From: Desulfosporosinus sp. Sb-LF
GTDB lineage: Bacteria > Bacillota > Desulfitobacteriia > Desulfitobacteriales > Desulfitobacteriaceae
Direction of reading: 5' to 3'
DNA: 64,000 nt
Assembly (NCBI RefSeq): GCF_004766055.1
Contig: NZ_SPQR01000006.1
Coordinates: 62,001 to 126,000, forward strand
A model generated the notes under the pieces. The model was not told where the DNA came from. It did no database searches and saw only the letters and a list, made by a program, of their open reading frames with translations. Position 1 is the stretch's first letter, and the number at the start of each line of letters is the position of its first letter. The translations under genes were made by a program, and so were the position numbers. This document shows positions 61,420-64,000 of this stretch, piece after piece.

Positions 61420-61809
61420 ATGAATTCGCAGATGGCAAATGCTTATAAAAATCAACAGGTTATGACGGCTCCACCGGAACAATTGACCTTATTGCTCTAT
61501 AATGGAGCGCTACGGTTTCTGAATGAAAGCATTTTGGCGATGGAGCAGGGGGATATACAAAAATCCCACAATGCCAATATGCGTGTACAGGACATCGTTC
61601 GTGAATTTGTACTCACGTTGGATATGAGCTATGAACTTTCGAAAAACTGGGCACAGCTTTATGAATACACGGAACACTGCCTTATTCAAGGCAATATTAA
61701 GAAAGATGTGGCACAGTTGCAACAGGCTAAAGGCGTGTTAGAGGAACTGAGGGATGCTTGGGTAGGCGCCATGAAACAAACTCATGTGGCCCGGGCAATG
61801 GCTAAGTAA
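61420..61809 (+). CDS. fliS: Flagellin export chaperone FliS
   Basis: A 129-residue four-helix protein: NAYKNQQVMTAPPEQLTLLL, then YNGALRFLNESILAMEQGDI. It binds the disordered flagellin C-terminus (present in both flagellins here) and prevents early polymerisation. ATG 61420 follows AGGGAGGG; a TTG at 61417 is one codon earlier. Its stop overlaps the next gene by one base. Confidence 0.95.
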   Translation: MNSQMANAYKNQQVMTAPPEQLTLLLYNGALRFLNESILAMEQGDIQKSHNANMRVQDIVREFVLTLDMSYELSKNWAQLYEYTEHCLIQGNIKKDVAQLQQAKGVLEELRDAWVGAMKQTHVARAMAK

Positions 61810-62141
61810 TGGTAGGCGAGACAGCACAAGGTTTGTGGGAGAATTACCGGTTTTTGACGAAAGAAATGATGAAATTTCTGACTAAGCAGGATATGAATCT
61901 TTTTTATGACCTGCTGAATCAAAGGGAGCGGTTGCAGACCCTCATTGAACAGACTGATGATGATGGTTTCAAAGTCTCGCCAGTAGGACAGAGCTTGCTT
62001 ACCGAAATCCAGAAAGATAGTGAATGCATCATCCATAATTTGCAAGTTCGCCTCCACAGTAGCAAGCGGCAACATCAGGTATCAGAAGCTTATAGTGCTA
62101 CGAGCACTACGGCCGTTAGCGAGATGAATTGGAAACGATAA
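61809..62141 (+). CDS. FliT-like flagellar chaperone
   Basis: A 110-residue helical, charged protein (LWENYRFLTKEMMKFLTKQD, LLNQRERLQTLIEQTDDDGF) immediately after fliS, the usual place of FliT, the FliD export chaperone. Sequence identity to FliT is too low for certainty, so the call rests on position, size and helicity. The start overlaps the fliS stop (TAATG). A terminator follows at 62152. Confidence 0.7.
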   Translation: MVGETAQGLWENYRFLTKEMMKFLTKQDMNLFYDLLNQRERLQTLIEQTDDDGFKVSPVGQSLLTEIQKDSECIIHNLQVRLHSSKRQHQVSEAYSATSTTAVSEMNWKR

Positions 62142-62151
62142 TTGGTAGACT

Positions 62152-62192
62152 ATCCTCGACTTTCTATGTGAAGGTCGGGGATGTTTTTCTAG
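62152..62192 (+). terminator. Terminator after the fliT-like gene
   Basis: ATCCTCGACTTT pairs with AAGGTCGGGGAT (two G-T pairs), followed by a T run. It also argues that the next gene starts after it, at 62213. Confidence 0.85.
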
Positions 62193-62212
62193 AAGAGAAG
62201 AGTGGGGATTCC

Positions 62213-63259
62213 ATGAAAATAAGCCTATGCATGATAGTGAAGAATGAAGAAGATGTTCTTCAACAAAGTTTGAACAAGGTTGGTCGTTATGTCGATGAAA
62301 TCATTGTTGTAGACACTGGTTCAACCGATCGTACCAAAGAAATAGCGCTGACATTTACTGAAAAGGTCTATGATTTTACATGGTGTGATGATTTTTCTGC
62401 TGCCAGGAACTTTTCATTAGAGAAAGCGTCTTGCGATTGGGTGCTTGTTTTGGATGCTGATGAAGTCATAACTAATTTCAACGTTGGACATTTCTGGAAC
62501 GTTATAAAGAGCGATAAGTCCGTTGTTGGACGAATTAGACTGATCGATATTGTATCCGATGCGACGGGAGAGAAACGCTGTACGGAGAGAATCAGTCGCT
62601 TATTTAATCGAAGATTATTTCATTATGAAGGGATTATCCATGAACAGATTGTCAAAAAAGACGGAAACTCCTTTAATACTGTTCCGGTGGAGATTACGGT
62701 AGAACATAGTGGTTACACCCAGGAAGTTATTCAACGCACAGATAAAATCGCCAGAAATATCACGTTGCTGGAACAGGCATTGGAGAAAAATCCCGAGGAT
62801 GCTTATATGCTTTATCAATTAGCCAAAACATATTATATGGCTAAGAGTTACAAAGATGCTGTGTATTGCTTTAAACGAGCGTTAGCCTTGCCGCTAGATT
62901 TTTCACTTGAATATGTGAAAAATCTGGTTGAAACGTACGGATATGCTTTAATTAATAGCGGAAGTTATGGAGAAGCAATGTGTCTCAAAAACTATGAGAA
63001 GTATTACGCTAGTTCAACGGATTATCAATTTTTGATGGCTCTTATCTCTATGAATAACGGGAGATTTTCTCAGGCAATCGAACAATTTATGCGGTGCATC
63101 GATAATAAAGAAGGAAAGGTAGAAGGAACTAATTCCTATTTGCCGAAGTTTAACATTGCCGTTATATATGAGTGTTTGGGATACCGGGCTGAAGCGGTTA
63201 GGTATTATGAGAAATGCGAAAACTATCCAGCAGCTCTTAAGCGTCTGAGGGAAATTTAG
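62213..63259 (+). CDS. GT2-family glycosyltransferase with TPR repeats
   Basis: The 348-residue protein has an N-terminal GT-A domain: ISLCMIVKNEEDVLQQSLNK, IIVVDTGSTDRTKEIA, ARNFSLEKASCDWVLVLDAD with the D-x-D metal site, and CTERISRLFNRRLFHYEGII. TPR-like helices follow from about residue 200 (DAYMLYQLAKTYYMAKSYKD). This architecture occurs in SunS-type and flagellin-modifying transferases. ATG 62213 is chosen since the open frame to 62129 runs through a terminator. Position between fliS/fliT and a second flaG suggests flagellin glycosylation, which is an inference. Confidence 0.85.
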   Translation: MKISLCMIVKNEEDVLQQSLNKVGRYVDEIIVVDTGSTDRTKEIALTFTEKVYDFTWCDDFSAARNFSLEKASCDWVLVLDADEVITNFNVGHFWNVIKSDKSVVGRIRLIDIVSDATGEKRCTERISRLFNRRLFHYEGIIHEQIVKKDGNSFNTVPVEITVEHSGYTQEVIQRTDKIARNITLLEQALEKNPEDAYMLYQLAKTYYMAKSYKDAVYCFKRALALPLDFSLEYVKNLVETYGYALINSGSYGEAMCLKNYEKYYASSTDYQFLMALISMNNGRFSQAIEQFMRCIDNKEGKVEGTNSYLPKFNIAVIYECLGYRAEAVRYYEKCENYPAALKRLREI

Positions 63260-63293
63260 TACTCGTTGGGAAGAACTATCGTTGATGAATCTT

Positions 63294-63321
63294 TAAAGTT
63301 ATGAAGCTCAATCTTCGATAT
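63294..63321 (+). promoter_or_regulatory. Sigma-D promoter of flaG copy 2
   Basis: TAAA at 63294 and TTCGATAT at 63314 are separated by 16 bases, upstream of the gene at 63404. Confidence 0.75.
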
Positions 63322-63403
63322 ATAAAGTGTAATCATTCTCCTATTAGATACCACTGAATTTAATCTTATCAATTATTAGGCATGAGGTTAGGAGGAATCT
63401 TCG

Positions 63404-63772
63404 ATGGTCAATCCCATTCAACCGAATACTCAGTCCACCACGATCCCAGTGGATGCCTTTCCAGGTCAAAAGCTGGAAAGGTCCCAAGATACACCGCGTC
63501 AGGTTGTCGATCGTAAGCAGGAAATTCCCTCGGCCCGTGAAGAAATTCCACGTGAAGAAGTAGAAAAAGCTACGGAAAAGCTCAATCGACTTATGGGAAT
63601 TATCGATAAACGTTACGAATTCAGTATTCATGAAAGTTCTCACCGGCTTACGGTTAGGATCGTGGATCAACAAAGCGGGGAAGTACTGGATGAAATTCCA
63701 TCGAAACGTGCTTTGGAGATTTTTGATTCTTTTAGCCAGATGGCAGGTTTATTGTTCGATAAACATATCTGA
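63404..63772 (+). CDS. flaG: Flagellar protein FlaG, copy 2
   Basis: A 122-residue FlaG-family protein: a charged, disordered N-terminal half (VDRKQEIPSAREEIPREEVE) followed by LMGIIDKRYEFSIHESSHRL, TVRIVDQQSGEVLDEIPSKR and ALEIFDSFSQMAGLLFDKHI. It is diverged from the copy at 59300, sharing only the C-terminal domain. TAGGAGGAA precedes ATG. It has its own sigma-D promoter and terminator, so it is a single-gene unit. Confidence 0.9.
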   Translation: MVNPIQPNTQSTTIPVDAFPGQKLERSQDTPRQVVDRKQEIPSAREEIPREEVEKATEKLNRLMGIIDKRYEFSIHESSHRLTVRIVDQQSGEVLDEIPSKRALEIFDSFSQMAGLLFDKHI

Positions 63773-63819
63773 AAGAGTGAAGTGCTTTTAAAATGACGTT
63801 AAGAATTCAATATAGTTTG

Positions 63820-63863
63820 AAAAAACAACAGGATACTTTGTGTACTCTGTTGTTTTTTATTTT
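63820..63863 (+). terminator. Terminator after flaG copy 2
   Basis: AAAAAACAACAG and CTGTTGTTTTTT are perfect 12-base arms with a following T-rich tail. Confidence 0.92.
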
Positions 63864-63985
63864 TGCCCGAAAGTCCTATCAAATTTTGTCGAATAACTAT
63901 ATACGCATTTACAACTTGATGCTAATATTAGGGAATAAGCTGAGAAGATTGTATATTCGTTTTCTTTGGAGGAATTTCACAAAAA

Positions 63986-64000
63986 ATGGCGAATAACAAG
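63986..64000 (+). CDS. Start of a gene cut by the window edge
   Basis: An ATG with GGAGG upstream begins MANNK and runs off the window. Nothing can be said about function. Confidence 0.45.

Noticed and set aside
63793-63996. 67-codon open frame after flaG copy 2
   Set aside because: It runs straight through a perfect terminator hairpin and has no ribosome binding site.

Overview
The window looks like the chromosome of a motile, spore-forming, anaerobic Clostridia-type Firmicute, most like the Desulfosporosinus/Desulfitobacterium group. That placement is inferred from gene content and protein resemblance; no search was run. Supporting points are the ppsR-ppdK pair, dnaG-rpoD, ytaF, a GerMN lipoprotein, class A RNase P RNA, strong GGAGG ribosome binding sites, and a Bacillus-style flgM-flgN-flgK-flgL-fliW-csrA-hag late flagellar block.

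Layout. 1-3055: end of the PPDK regulator and complete ppdK. 3158-13833: a GC-richer accessory segment with an AgrA/AgrC-like two-component pair, a small Cys-rich protein and a 2657-residue secreted CWB2 surface protein. It ends beside a second, orphan ppdK 3' tail with its own terminator (14007-14101). 14299-20440: an MNT/HEPN toxin-antitoxin pair, dgt, a GerMN lipoprotein, dnaG and rpoD. 20496-25457: a tRNA operon (Asn, Met, Val) whose tRNA-Val 3' end is repeated 4.5 kb downstream. The repeats bracket an integrase-less island with a transglycosylase, YtaF, a lipoprotein, an excisionase-like fragment and a polysaccharide deacetylase. 25545-37579: trmK-nif3, rnpB, a UbiB-like kinase, an ABC exporter, a QueG-like Fe-S protein, a chemoreceptor, and several small or broken genes.

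37671-64000 is the motility region: cheR, yaaR, an M28 peptidase, motAB, flgM-flgN-flgK-flgL, fliW-csrA and yviE. Then come two copies of a flagellin/coiled-coil/YjfB block. The first has a 632-residue flagellin and a decayed middle gene. The second has a giant 1438-residue flagellin and intact partners. Between them lie a LytS-type sensor kinase with a SARP-type regulator and three tandem short csrA paralogs. The region ends with flaG, fliD, fliS, fliT-like, a glycosyltransferase-TPR protein and a second flaG. Several transcripts start at recognisable sigma-D promoters.

The most unusual feature is the tandem csrA array (53053-54057). Each of the three short CsrA paralogs is followed by a structured RNA. 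In each, a long outer stem with a U-tract encloses an inner hairpin presenting an invariant AGGAC loop, which is a near-consensus CsrA target. The stems differ in sequence between copies but stay paired, so structure rather than sequence is kept. The adjoining giant-flagellin leader also carries two ACACGGA motifs, one in a hairpin loop and one over the Shine-Dalgarno. I read this as a CsrA circuit with built-in CsrA-binding RNA elements next to the flagellins it would control.
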